DNA from: Adineta vaga
Taxonomy: Eukaryota > Rotifera
DNA length: 64,000 nt
Direction of reading: 5' to 3'
NCBI GenBank assembly: GCA_021613535.1
Contig: CP075493.1
Span: forward strand, 16,430,001-16,494,000
Shown here in pieces: positions 1-11,467 of this stretch. Below the pieces are notes generated by a model, which worked only from the letters and a program-made list of their open reading frames with translations, was not told the DNA's origin and did not search any database. Within the stretch, counting starts at the first letter, position 1, and each line of letters opens with the position of its first letter. Position numbers and translations under genes: made by a program.

Positions 1-551
1 TGAATCGTTTGATTTTATCAGATTTGAAAGAATATTCAATACATAATTCATTAGGTGAAATATTAAATAAAAAAATTCAATATTTGCATATTGATTTACA
101 TGATAATAATCAATTCATAGAAATAAATAGTATTTATTTCTCAAATGTTCAATATATGAAGATTTGGTTTAACTATGATAACAAACGACAAACAAACGAT
201 CGGGGATGTAACCAGAAATTTTCGAGCAATGGACAAAGCTTGGACAAAGCGCCTTTTTTAAAAGATTCTGCTGGAAAAATACTATCCTCAAAGATTTTCA
301 ATCTGCAATTGCATATTTGCCCCTCTTCTGGCTGCGATACTGCAAACGATGAAATAATCGCGAGAAAAACATTCATAAAATTTCCAAATCTTAAACAATT
401 AATGGTGGGTTCTATGGATAGACTTAATTCGTATGAATGTAAAATAAAATTATTTATTGAATATAAACGCAACGATCATACTGTACAAATCTATAAATTT
501 CAATATTCTGATGGATATTCTTTATTTATCAAAAAATTATTAGAAACTTAA
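1..551 (+). pseudogene. F-box/LRR-type protein, 3' fragment
   Basis: The reading frame is open from the window edge to a stop at 549-551, so the 5' end is cut by the window. The start and end of the protein have the irregular leucine/isoleucine/phenylalanine pattern of the bdelloid-type F-box/LRR proteins seen elsewhere in this window (FSNVQYMKIWF near the start, FPNLKQLMVGSMDRLNS near the end). The middle, about bases 180-370, is richer in GC and lacks the leucine spacing, which suggests an in-frame insertion or decay. No F-box is visible in the part shown. Whether it is functional cannot be decided from the fragment. Family assignment rests on pattern only. Confidence 0.4.
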
Positions 552-1165
552 TTTTTTATGTTGATTAAACTGATTTTGAAGCGGCAATAAAATGATCATT
601 TAATACTGCAAATTTTCCTGTATAGGCCACCCTAAGCGAATATCTCGTACCCAAAATCTTAACCATCGAAGCTCGCTCACGAAAGATCATAAGTGCTTTT
701 GATGTAAAGTTTCGCGCTGAATCCGAATCTAGACTTAGACTTTTAAGAGGTCGATATTAATTAGAAAAATATTGCAGATCATCTTTCTTATCAGCCTCCC
801 TATGTGAACATTTTTCGGGTCAACACGCGTGTCGAACGCGTCTGAATCGAAGCAACTGAGCGGGTGTGGGTGTAGATAAATAATCGGCTGTCACCCTAAC
901 TCCGCTCCACCCATACCCTCAAATATAAAATACATTTTTATGTGTAAAATAGGTGGAAATAAATAATAATATCGTGAGTTTAATTTATATGAATCAATCC
1001 ACTATTGTTGGAAAGAATTTTATCATTGAAGAAAAAAAAAACGATAATCTTTTCATTAAAACTTGAAATAAACAAAAGATAACAATCTTTTTTTTTCTCA
1101 GTCGTCGAACTATTATCTCTTCAAAAAAAAATGTGAATACTGATAATAGTAAATAAAACTCTGAC
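552..1165. other. intergenic, contains one telomere-like palindrome
   Basis: No coding frame is supported. The only structured part is the G-rich/C-rich palindrome at 860-920; 960-1160 is AT-rich upstream sequence of the GTPase gene. Confidence 0.6.
860..920. repeat. telomere-like palindrome
   Basis: The left arm is gcgggtgtgggtgtag and the right arm ctccacccataccctcaaa, with about 29 bases between. G-rich arm first, C-rich arm second. Confidence 0.7.
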
Positions 1166-1173
1166 TATATAAA
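1166..1173 (+). promoter_or_regulatory. probable TATA box of the GTPase-Hsp20 gene
   Basis: TATATAAA lies 44-51 bases upstream of the ATG at 1217, in a position that would give a very short leader. It is a good match to the eukaryotic TATA consensus. I saw no clear run of heat-shock elements upstream. Confidence 0.45.
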
Positions 1174-1216
1174 CTCATTGTTTTCTGTCATTTGACAATA
1201 TATTATTAAAGAAAAC

Positions 1217-2752
1217 ATGATGTATTCAACGAACACTAAACAGTTTTCTGGAACAACAAATAATTCTCGTGGTACTTCTTCTGCAAAAGTTCTTGATTAT
1301 ATTCCTGTTACTAACAAAGCTTTGGCAACGATTCTTGGAGGTTTAAAACTTTACAATGTAATTGAAAATGATAAAATTTCCGATAAATATCAAACAACAT
1401 CATCTCCATATGATATTGTTATACGAATTAATAATTTATTTGATTTAAGAACACAAGGATGGGAAATCTTATTAGGTGAACATACAAAACATGTCAAACC
1501 AATAAAAAAAACAGTAGAAAATACTGCTTCACCGATCACTGATCAAAAGGAAGGTGTTATTGTTAGTGTTCTTGGTGCATATAATCGAGGGAAATCATTT
1601 CTTCTCAATCAATTATGTAATATTTCTCTTCCAACTGGAAATTTAATTCATACTGAAGGAATATCCATCACTGCTGGAAGACATAATTATACAAATATCG
1701 TTTTTCTTGATACTGCAGGTACTGATACACCAGTGAAAAATGACGAAATCGAATATAAAAGAGCAAAAGAAGCACTTTTAAGAGAAGTCGTTCTTCATCT
1801 ATCATCGTTTATTATCATTGTTGTCAATCGATTACGAACAACTGATCAAATTTATATTCATCAAGTATTAAAATATTGTCGAACTTTATCAGTTAAAAAA
1901 ACAATTTTGATTGTACATAATTTATTAGATGTTGAGAAACTTCAAGATATTGATCGTATTATTAATGACGAGATCAAATTAATTTTTGGAGCAATGGAAC
2001 AACAAACTGAATTATCAGTGAATGGAAATGTTCGACCAATAAAATATTTTGTTTCAAGACAATCTGGTGGAATTGATATTCGCCATTATATTTTAGCTAA
2101 ATTAGGTTCAGAAGCAGATAGAATATGGAATATTCAAACAATTGATGGTATAATGAGTTTTATTCAAAATACAGATAATAGACGTAGTTTAGATCTCATA
2201 AATGATATCATTTCTTTTATAAATAATAAATTATCACAATTATTTGTACAAAATAATAATAGTTCAAATGTTCAACAACGAAATTTACAATTAGTTCAAC
2301 ATAATAAAAAACCATTTATTGTTCTTAGTGATCGAAAAGATCTGGATGATCTTTCAGAAAATCCATCAGAATTAAAATTATCTGAACACTTAGTTTATGA
2401 TGATGCAGGTTATTTTATTCGAAATGAAAGCGAATTTTGGCAACCTCGTTATAATTTATATGAAGATGATACAAATTATTATTTAATTTTAGAACTTCCA
2501 GGTTTTAAAAAAGGAGAATTAAAACCAGTTATATTAGAAAATTCTATTACTATTGAAGGTTCAAGAAATGATATGAATACAACACTAAGTAATTCAATAA
2601 TTCTTCAATCAGACATTCCAACTGGATCATTCAAATTACATATTTCATTCCAACATTCTGTTGTTGAACAATTTACAGCAGAACGTATTGAAGGATTTAT
2701 CAAACTTACAATTGTCAAAAAGAAATCAATTCCATTTATATTTGAAATATAA
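1217..2752 (+). CDS. GBP/dynamin-like GTPase fused to an Hsp20 (alpha-crystallin) domain
   Basis: One intronless frame of 511 residues. Residues about 112-310 form a P-loop GTPase: G1 is GAYNRGKS (120-127), G3 is DTAG (165-168), and VHNLLD (233-238) stands where large GTPases carry the G4 motif, so the nucleotide-specificity residues are unusual. The spacing resembles guanylate-binding-type GTPases, but the helical domain is short. Residues about 408-502 match the alpha-crystallin fold: an N-terminal W..RYN strand, the LELPGFKK motif (425-432), and terminal hydrophobic strands. The family normally gives small ATP-independent chaperones that hold unfolding proteins. A GTPase head on a holdase suggests a regulated or membrane-targeted chaperone, which is inference. 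The ATG follows a TATA box and the frame has no breaks. The cytosolic location is inferred from the lack of signal peptide and membrane segments. Confidence 0.85.
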   Translation: MMYSTNTKQFSGTTNNSRGTSSAKVLDYIPVTNKALATILGGLKLYNVIENDKISDKYQTTSSPYDIVIRINNLFDLRTQGWEILLGEHTKHVKPIKKTVENTASPITDQKEGVIVSVLGAYNRGKSFLLNQLCNISLPTGNLIHTEGISITAGRHNYTNIVFLDTAGTDTPVKNDEIEYKRAKEALLREVVLHLSSFIIIVVNRLRTTDQIYIHQVLKYCRTLSVKKTILIVHNLLDVEKLQDIDRIINDEIKLIFGAMEQQTELSVNGNVRPIKYFVSRQSGGIDIRHYILAKLGSEADRIWNIQTIDGIMSFIQNTDNRRSLDLINDIISFINNKLSQLFVQNNNSSNVQQRNLQLVQHNKKPFIVLSDRKDLDDLSENPSELKLSEHLVYDDAGYFIRNESEFWQPRYNLYEDDTNYYLILELPGFKKGELKPVILENSITIEGSRNDMNTTLSNSIILQSDIPTGSFKLHISFQHSVVEQFTAERIEGFIKLTIVKKKSIPFIFEI

Positions 2753-3219
2753 ATACTTCGGGCACTCCAAAAGTAGTGACGGATATTCTTTCGCTCTGTC
2801 TTCCTATGCTATTTAATCATTATTTAACTGCTACCATAATAGTAAAATTTCGATAAGAACTTTTTTTCTCTCATCACCTAATAGTTTTTATTAAAAATCA
2901 AACTACACTACAAGATACAGCGTGAAATGAGGGTGTGGTGAATGGGAATGTTTGTTTACCTGTCGAAATAAAAATGAGCAACCAAATTACACTGAAAAAA
3001 AATATCATTGCACAACTTCTGCGCAGCTCGAATATTTCTCTCTTTATGTGCATAAGAATGCATGCGCGAGATGTGTGTTGAGTTGTTTAAGTCGTAATAG
3101 TCATTCTTTTCTTGCCACTATACTGTAAATACACCAGAGGATCGAGCTGCGAGAACAGAATTTTGGACTATCTATGATTGTTTCTAATATTTGAAAGTTA
3201 TTGTTTAATCTTTTAGAAG
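2753..3219. other. intergenic
   Basis: AT-rich with no coding frame. A single telomere-like half arm (gagggtgtggtg, near 2929-2940) occurs without a clear partner. A TTTTAG splice acceptor at 3211-3216 directly precedes the U-box exon. Confidence 0.5.
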
Positions 3220-5440
3220 ATGGATATTCCAGAAGATTCACTGATTTGTCCAATAACCCTTCAATTATTTCAGGATCCAGTTTTAGCTCAAGATGGCCAT
3301 ACATATGAAAGAGAAGCTATTACAAATGGATTGCAAAAAAAGGTCGAAGTCCGATAAATAATCAACTATTATCATTAAAGCATCTGTATACAAATTATGC
3401 AATAAAAAACATCATTGATCGTCTTGAAAATACATCACAGCATAAAAATAATCAATATGTTCTTAATATTGATGTAGAGAAGAAAACAGGTCGACCGTTA
3501 TTTCAAACATATGGAAAAACTATTTTTAATGCAGAATGGTTACTAACAAATAAGAATCGTTCAGAAATAAATCTTTTAAAAATTGATGGCGCTCGAACAG
3601 AGAAACAAGCATCATTCTATGCCGATCTCACTCATCATCCGCATATTGTTAAAATATATGGACTCGTACATGAACCGAATGATGATCATGAAAATAATGT
3701 AGTTGTGTTAATACAAGAATCTGCTCCCACGGGAAGTTTATATGATCTGTTACAAGAACGAAGAACTGCACCAAGTGAAAATACTCTTAGAGAAATTTTT
3801 TTACAAATTATTGATGCAATGATTTCTTTTGGTGTCTAATGGTATCGTTCATGCTGATTTAGCTTGTCGTAATGTACTTATTTTTCGTTTTGATGAAAAT
3901 AATCCTACAAATATTCTGATAAGAATTACTGATTTCGGTTTATGTCGATATAGTAAACTTTATTCGTTAGTTCCGAGTGCATCAAGGACGGTTTTAAACA
4001 TAATTCCCACACGATCTGCAATGTGGGAAGCTTATTCACGAGATGCTATTCCATGGACAAAAATTTATGATGACAATGAAGTAATTCAACATGTTATTCA
4101 TGGCGAACTATTACCAAAACCATCAAATTGTAGTGAACCATATTGGACGATTATGTGTAAAACATGGTCGAAATTACCTAACGATCGGCCAACATTTTTA
4201 GAATTGAAACATCTTCTGAATAATATAAGTATGTATTCATTTTTATTGAGAAAAACATATTTGAATTTTTTCTCTAAATCTCAATGTGATAATACTTGTT
4301 TCTTTTTATATAGATACAAATAGTCAAATATGAGTAAATCCTTATGTTTTTCTTGCACCATCTGTTACTGGAACTATGCCCGACGAAACGTATGAAAAGC
4401 AAAACTTTTCTTAAAAATGAATTTATCAGTTTTCTTTTCGTTTATTTCGATAGAATTCAATACCTAGTCCACCATCAACATCATCGATAAAAAAACTCAT
4501 CATTAGCATCCGCGACGATACTAACTAATGAAAATTGTCAAAATCAACCATTCACAAATTCTACAGCAACTAGTATAAAATCTGCAAGTGACATTAATAA
4601 GACTCAAATACAAAATGAGTTCCGACGTCGAATTGCAAACTTATTTAACAATACTCAAAATACCCAAACAAATGAAGTATAAAAATGATTATGTTGAAAC
4701 ATCAAGTTTATATAGATACTAGAATCCCCAAATCTTATCTGTGGTCTGTTTACTGTGACTACAGAATTGGTTTTATAGAATGCTATAGTTCTGATACTTT
4801 CCCGTTCTATCTCTGACAACTATTTTTCATGTTATCATTCACAAATTCTTTGTTCTTGAGACATAATGGATACATGCACTTAAATAGATGGTTTTCTTTC
4901 CAAAGTGAAATGTTCGTACAATAGTAAATGTGAGAACAATATAGTAGTTTAACTTAAACGACGTAGAAAATAAGTTTTTTTTACAAAGTAGTCAACAACT
5001 ATCCATTGAAAATCTATGTAAATTATTATGCTCTTCTCTTATAATATTTCAGTCTGGTGATGTACCTCTTTCAAGACTTCCAGATACTGAACAGAAAGCA
5101 CTCTTATCATCAATAGAATCTATCGAACATGTTGCAACTTCACAAACATCTACATTAACAGCTAGTAATCAAAAATCTGAAGCAGCATCTAATCAACGAC
5201 TACGCTACGAGCGAAATGAACTTTTACGTATTCGTGATACATTAGGCACACTTCCCATGCCTCCACTTCCAGATATTGATATTGTTCTTAGACAAACTGA
5301 TAATTCTCGTTTATCACATCCGCCTTATGCAAATACTAATACGCAAAGAAGACGCAATAATCCTGACATGCGTCAATGATTTGCAGGAACTGATCATCCA
5401 TCCCCAAATCGTTATTCAAATAATCAATTGAATAGTTCAA
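3220..5440 (+). pseudogene. U-box / protein-kinase gene, decayed
   Basis: The first part (3220-about 3410) encodes a U-box, the E2-binding domain of some ubiquitin ligases: SLICPITLQLFQDPVLAQDG, then the usual R-E-A-I helix. A one-base deletion near 3324-3327 shifts the frame within the U-box. A kinase domain follows, with an N-lobe lysine in INLLKID, then DFG as ITDFGL. Breaks: one extra T at 3827-3830 shifts the frame before the catalytic loop; the loop reads HAD instead of HRD; and the APE-to-F-helix stretch is missing between RTVLN and MWEAYS. An intron probably starts at 4230 (GTATGT) and ends at the ATATAG at 4314. Further exon-like stretches lie at about 4453-4680 and 5053-5379 (low-complexity, ending in a TGA), and homologous-looking sequence runs on until the palindrome at 5441 cuts it off. 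Non-functional as read. Confidence 0.7.
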
Positions 5441-5481
5441 GTGGGTGATGAAGAAATATCTTCACCCACACCCTCAAGATG
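5441..5481. repeat. telomere-like palindrome at a gene-gene junction
   Basis: GTGGGTGATGAAGA pairs with TCTTCACCCAC across a tiny loop; the C-rich arm runs on as ACCCTCAAGATG. The U-box/kinase relic ends on its left and the receptor relic ends inside it on the right. Confidence 0.75.
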
Positions 5482-8400
5482 CTGATATAATATTAATAAT
5501 AAATGGAACAATAAAATGAAAACTAGATAGAATTGAATTAATAGTACGAATAGAAGATGGATAATCTACAATACACCAGATTCGCTTTTCTTCATCATTT
5601 TCTTCATCAAATAAACGTCGATAGATTGGATCGGGAATAGTTGTACTACCGATGATCAATATAAGAAAAATGATAGTCCATTTCGCTATTGTTTTCGTTT
5701 GTTTTTGATTAAAATTAAGTCCTTTTATAGTTATAAATGCTCGTTCAATGGCTACACATGCAGTTAACCATTGATCTATTATAAGACAAAATCGAAGAAG
5801 AAAATCAATTGAACGACATTGAATATATAAAAATGTTTGATTAATAATCAATCCCATTTGTGAATAAATAAGAATCGAAATTTTTAATGAAAATATAATC
5901 ATTGTTAATAAAATAATTAATGATGAACATAAAAGATAAATACCACAACCCGTTTGCCAAGTTGTTCTATTCTCAAATGTTATCAATGATAAAGTACCAT
6001 TGATTAGTCCAATTATTATTATAAATATAGATAATATAAAACTTCCGAGAACGGCAAATGGTTGATTTTGAAGATTAATATTTGGTTTAATATGATAACC
6101 AAGAATATTATCTAATGAAAGACTAAATCCATTTGTAGATAAATGACATCGTGTTCCATAGAAACATTTTTGACATTTACATAATTTTTCTTTTGGACAT
6201 TTGAAATCATCTTGATAACATTCACCATCATTTTCACAACCACTTTTACCTTCACAATTCATTTTCATATTATGATCAAATTGTAAACAATTCGCTAAAT
6301 ATTGTTGATCATGATTTTGACATGAACAAAGATTTTTTTCATCATAAAAACATAATAAACGTGAAGGTGATGAATTCTCGAACATTTCGACAACGATCTG
6401 ATGAAGATAAACTTTTTTTAATTATTACACCTTCTTGATATTTATTTTGTATATATAATAAATAATAATTCTTCTCGAATAATTCAATAAAAATCATATG
6501 AAATGCTGATGACAAATAAATAGTAACAAAAGTATATCCGAAAGGAATCGTTTTTATTGTCGTTGTGCGAATAACATCTTCGTCTTCAGTCCATGTAAAT
6601 AAATGAATAAACATCGATGATGATACTATATCTTTATTAAATGATACAAACATTTTTGTATCATTTCTTTCACATATATTTCCAGAAAATCCTTTTTGAC
6701 AAATACAATAGAATTGCTTATCGATTGATCCATATTCATCAATAGCGACACATTCTCCATTATTTAAACATAATTTATTTTGACATACTGTATTAGTAAG
6801 TAAACATCGATGACCCATTTTATTCACGGGACAAATACATAAAGATCGATTATTTAATAATTTTCCAATACATACCGAATCAGATGAACAATCACATTGA
6901 TGTTGAATAGTACAATATCGTCCAGACCAGCCTTCATTACATTGACAAAATGATAGACTATTTGGATGATTAAAATATTTTACACATTTGCCTTTAATAC
7001 ATGAACGATTTGAACAATATTCGATCTTTCGTGGAATACTCATTTGAAACGAAAGACGATAAACAGGTAAAAATGAAAATAAAATTGATTTTAAAACACT
7101 TCCTCGATAAACTAAAGATTTCTTTTCGTAAATATCAATATGAATTGAATATTGTTTTGTTTCATTTTTCGGTCGAGTTGAATATAATAAATAAATATGA
7201 AATTTTTCTTGACAATGTTTTTTTGCTAAATAAGTAAATTGTTCATAAGCGAATGAATAATTAGTTCATTACTATCATCAATTAATGAAATAATTATAAT
7301 CAATGGTAATTCTACAGAATCAGATGTTACACGAAATTATATCGTAAGACTAATTCGTTGATTTTGAAATTGACAAATATTACCATAATAACTAGGTGGA
7401 CAAAGACATGTACTTGTTGTCAAATTCTTTTCTTTATCTGACCAAACTTGCAAATTAATACCTCGATGACAACGTGGTTGATATTCAAGCGGACGTTTAG
7501 TCATAAATCGACGTGGAACTATACGAGTACTTTCGAGTGTTACAGATGAATCTTGGATTTCACTTAGTTTAAATTTCTTTGTGATTAACGATCTTCTAAA
7601 ACGTGGACAAAGTACTTTTGCAATATCCGAACCAAAAAAATGATAAGAGCTTTCACAAATACCATAAAATCTCCGAGATCGAGCAAGGTCCACACTCTTA
7701 CAAGCTCTTTCGTCCTCCTTATTTGTGCAGTCGGGATACTTATCACATAAAGAACGACCTGCGATACAAGATTGACGACTATCGGTTTTGCAGTAAAATC
7801 TTTTCTCATCATCGACATTTTCTATCGATGGACATAATGTTGGTTCATCACCAGCACCAATACAATCGATAATACCATCATTAACCTTTTCCATAGGTAG
7901 ACACATTAATTCATTCGTTTCATATGAAACACATATGTGATTATTTGCCAAACAATTTAATAATAATTTAGATTTGAAATTGATTTCATCTATCCCATTA
8001 AGACAATGCCAAATACCATCATTATAATTGTGAATATTATTGCATGGCCATTGATCACATTCTGTTTCATCTGTATGAGTTTCATTATTGATTATTTGTG
8101 GAAATAAATGAATTGCACCATCACAAATTTCATAAAATTTTATGTCACTTTTTCTAGAAATTGTATCGTAATTTTCATCGTCACAATATTCGGAATGATG
8201 AATTAAACAATGACATGTACCATCCTTGACATAATGTTGAGGAATACATTCGTTGGTTGTTTCACATTTGTAATAATTAGAATTACGTTTTAATGAACAA
8301 TTTTTGTCCCACATATTCATATCTTCATCGTCCCTATAAAAACAATCTTGATACTGATCATCGAAACGATTTTTTGAAATACATTTAGATGAATTAACGC

Positions 8401-9799
8401 ATTGATACATGCTCGATTTGTTACACAATATCGAATCATTATAAATCCAAGATGTCGACGTTGCCAGCCATTGCCCTAAATGAAGCAGATATCTATCGAT
8501 CAAGTGATGTGTATAAATTTCTGTGTCAGTTATTGAATCCTTGTAAAGACGACAGGTATTAGTATTATTGGGTAGTTGTATTGTTTTATTGTCATCGGGT
8601 ACATGAAGACGTTCACTATCGTAACAAATAAACATTGGTTCGGAAATGTCGTCAGATTCGTAGTTTAAGTTATTTTTATCATATACTAAAAAGACGTGGC
8701 CCAAAAAAACCGGAACAACTGGTGCATAAATTATGTCAGGACAACGTTGTTTCACTAATTCAACACATGATTCATCGGAACAAAATTCATCACAAAGTTC
8801 ACTTGTTACGATGGGCATCCCGATAGTGCATTTGAAAACTATCCAACATTCATCAGATATCGTCTTTGGTTTAATTGAAAACATTGCCTGTAGTAGAATA
8901 TCATGACGTTCCGTAACACATGAACTTGAAAGAGGTGACTGAGTACGTTTGTTAAACAAAATACATGAAATATCTTCATATCCAAAACTTGGTTCGACGA
9001 TCATATATTCCGGATCATTGTGAGACAGAAAATATTCATCCGATCGATCGAGACAATCAAATGTAATATCAATTTCTTTATAAAATTCTATGGGTATGCA
9101 TTGTCCATCATAACAACGAAATTCGTTTTCATCACATTCATGTATTTCAAGTTGCCAACAATGTTTTTCATCCTCTCCACCATTAAGACAATCAACTGTG
9201 CCATCACATATCTCACTCCAATCAAGACATGATGGAGGTAAACCACGATCACATTTTAAATGGTTATAACATGTCAATGTTATTGGTGTATATTGATGAT
9301 TATCATAGAAATCATGAACTATTTCATATAATGATGAATGATGAGACTTTTGATCATACAAAACATATTGACATTTTGAACCAAAATTTAGTAATGTACA
9401 ATTATAGAAATATCCTGTTACCATTGATGTTTTCTTGGAATCTGATAATTGATTGAGATAAAATTGATAATCTTCAATAACATCCATCGGTGCAGACCAC
9501 ATATATAATTGTTGACTAGTAATATGAAGTTTCGATAATTCAGCAAAGGCAAATTTTTGACCGAAATTATTTTCTTTTATATTCCATTTTGATGGCCATT
9601 CGCCCATACAATAAGGAATGATATGGCGCGCAACACGTAATGTGTCCAAAGTCGCAGCGACATACAAGCAATCATGTTGTGAATCGTTATTATTACTTAC
9701 CGAATCTGTAAGATGAAGATTAATATAAAGTTGACCATTAATCAAATGAAAGAAGAAGAAGAAGAAGAAATATTTTCTCGATAACATTTTTGCATTCAT
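5474..9799 (-). pseudogene. LDLa/EGF-domain seven-helix receptor, decayed and 3'-truncated
   Basis: Reading from 9799 down, an 820-residue open part has a hydrophobic signal sequence (phenylalanine run, then HLINGQ), several LDL-receptor class A modules (for example CDENEFRCYDGQCIP and FYCKTDSRQSCIAGRSLCD) and an EGF-like module ending CLCPPSYYGNICQ. A TAA at 7337-7339 interrupts it. The same frame resumes to about 7230, where a one-base frameshift is needed to continue (YLLYSTRPKN...), then come more EGF modules (7043-6640) and a C-rich region. A deletion with frameshift near 6342-6385 precedes the last EGF module and five to six membrane helices, including ACVAIERA, a DRY-like site. The gene ends inside the sixth or seventh helix where the palindrome at 5441-5481 begins. 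Adhesion-type receptor; ligand unknown. Long open stretches suggest recent loss of function. Confidence 0.75.
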
Positions 9800-10477
9800 C
9801 TGCTGTTTTGTACAATCCTTTTAAATGTATGAAAATGGCTAACATAGAAAGTTATCTGCAAAAGAAATATTTAAGAAACAGCATAACACTCTTTTTTGAA
9901 AGAATATTGAGGCAATTATTTCAATTTAATTAATTAAAAAGAAGAAATAATGAACATAGACATACATTCACAAAAACTTATTTTGATAATATCATATCTT
10001 TTTTAAACTTTTCTGATTTATTCACGTTTTTTCTATCGACCATATTTGTCATTTTATCCTTGTTTTATGATTACACTGCCACCTCTCCTTTCATCATTGT
10101 ATCGAACAACTGCAACAGATGATGGTTAACATACGGATATCCGTTTAACTAAATTGTTGATATCAAATATAGTTATTTAATCCAGAATGATTTTACAGTA
10201 TATATATATATAAATACCTGGAAAACTATTTTATATTCTGTCAGAGAAAAGTATTGATAAAGCGAGGACAACTCATAATGAAAATTTTGAAATTTTCTTT
10301 AGAATAAGATGTCTCATCCAACTATTTTGACTAACGCAAGAATTGTAGCGTAAAAATGCTTAGTATGTTGCTGCATTAAAACATATATTTATTTATTTTC
10401 AAGAATAAAAAGAATACATCATGGAAATAAGATGAAAATGTATATTGTTGCTAGAATTGAATACGATGGTTTGTTAT
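9800..10477. other. intergenic, AT-rich
   Basis: Upstream sequence of the receptor relic and downstream sequence of the next gene. It contains a short (TA)n run near 10199-10212. No gene seen. Confidence 0.5.
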
Positions 10478-11467
10478 TTATGGATAAACTTTTCGCTTAG
10501 AATATTGACATGTTTTCTTGTTCCCAAAACAACAACATGGATAATATTTATACGATTTTAGATACCATCTTGAAGTGTTACAACATTTTATCCCACATTT
10601 TCTCCTCATACAAGAGTATTCAGTCTTTGCGCATGATGAACTAAGGGCCCATAACCAACCACCACATGTCATTGTTATTGCTAGTGAAAAAGCAATGATT
10701 GTTAACACTGATAATACTTGTGGATACAACCATAAAATGAGAAAAATAAACACACCAATCGGAGTTAACGGTATTATGACACAGAAGAAACTGATCCACC
10801 ACCAACGTTTTCGAAAATAGGATACATAATAAACTAACGGTACAATGCAAGAAACAAGACCGAGTAAGCCACCACTGACACCAATGGCATCAAGAACTTG
10901 ATCTGTTGTCATATCGTTATATACCCATCCATAACAAGCAAGTCGTGGTGGATCAACGGGAAAAGATGCATTATCACCTTTTTTACATTGAAATGGACCG
11001 TATTTGTTAATTCCGTTGTACGTTCCAAAACACTCCGCCACGAAGTCAGGACATGGATCACCAGCAAGAATTGATTTATATGCCAATATACATTTCTCAA
11101 ATATGATCTCAAGAAGAACTGTAATGATAGCAGTTGCGAAAATATCACAGAAGAAACGTACGATACATGGTAGTCCTTTTTGTTCTTCCAGATCTCTATT
11201 TTCGTCTGAATCTTCTTCTTCCGAATCTTGTTCGATGTAAAGAAATGTATCAACATTTTATTTTAAAGACCACGGTTTTGATTTATCATCATCACACTTT
11301 TGAGACGGATTCTTTTCACTTTTTTTTGTTTTAATACCGAGAACATTTTCAACAATAAAGGCATGAGCTCGTCTGTTAAGAATTGACAGAATTACAAATA
11401 ACAGTGCAGCTATACCAAATGGAACTCCATAAGCGATAGCTGCGTAATAGAAATAATTTGGTTCCAT
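10478..11467 (-). CDS. multipass membrane protein with an in-frame TAA
   Basis: A single frame of 330 codons runs from the ATG at 11467 to the stop at 10478, broken only by TAA at 11258-11260 (codon 70). The frame after the stop is clearly coding and in register: an acidic stretch (DSEEEDSDENRDLEEQ), then hydrophobic helices. I count about five membrane segments (around residues 9-31, 113-135, 175-200 and two between 205 and 255), a cysteine-rich extracellular loop and a cysteine-rich tail (KYYPCCCFGNKK). I do not recognise the family. The stop may be a disabling mutation, a readthrough site, or part of a 78-nt intron (GTGGTC to AAATAG would remove it and keep the frame, but with weak splice signals). 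The first ATG is the only one that gives the first helix. Confidence 0.55.

Noticed and set aside
1000-1160. Heat-shock elements upstream of the GTPase-Hsp20 gene
   Set aside because: Isolated GAA/TTC triplets occur but no run of three alternating units.
7001-9456. Several plus-strand open frames
   Set aside because: They lie antisense to the receptor relic, whose cysteine-rich modules are clearly the coding sense.
10575-11334. Plus-strand and alternative minus-strand frames
   Set aside because: Shadows of the membrane-protein frame at 10478-11467.
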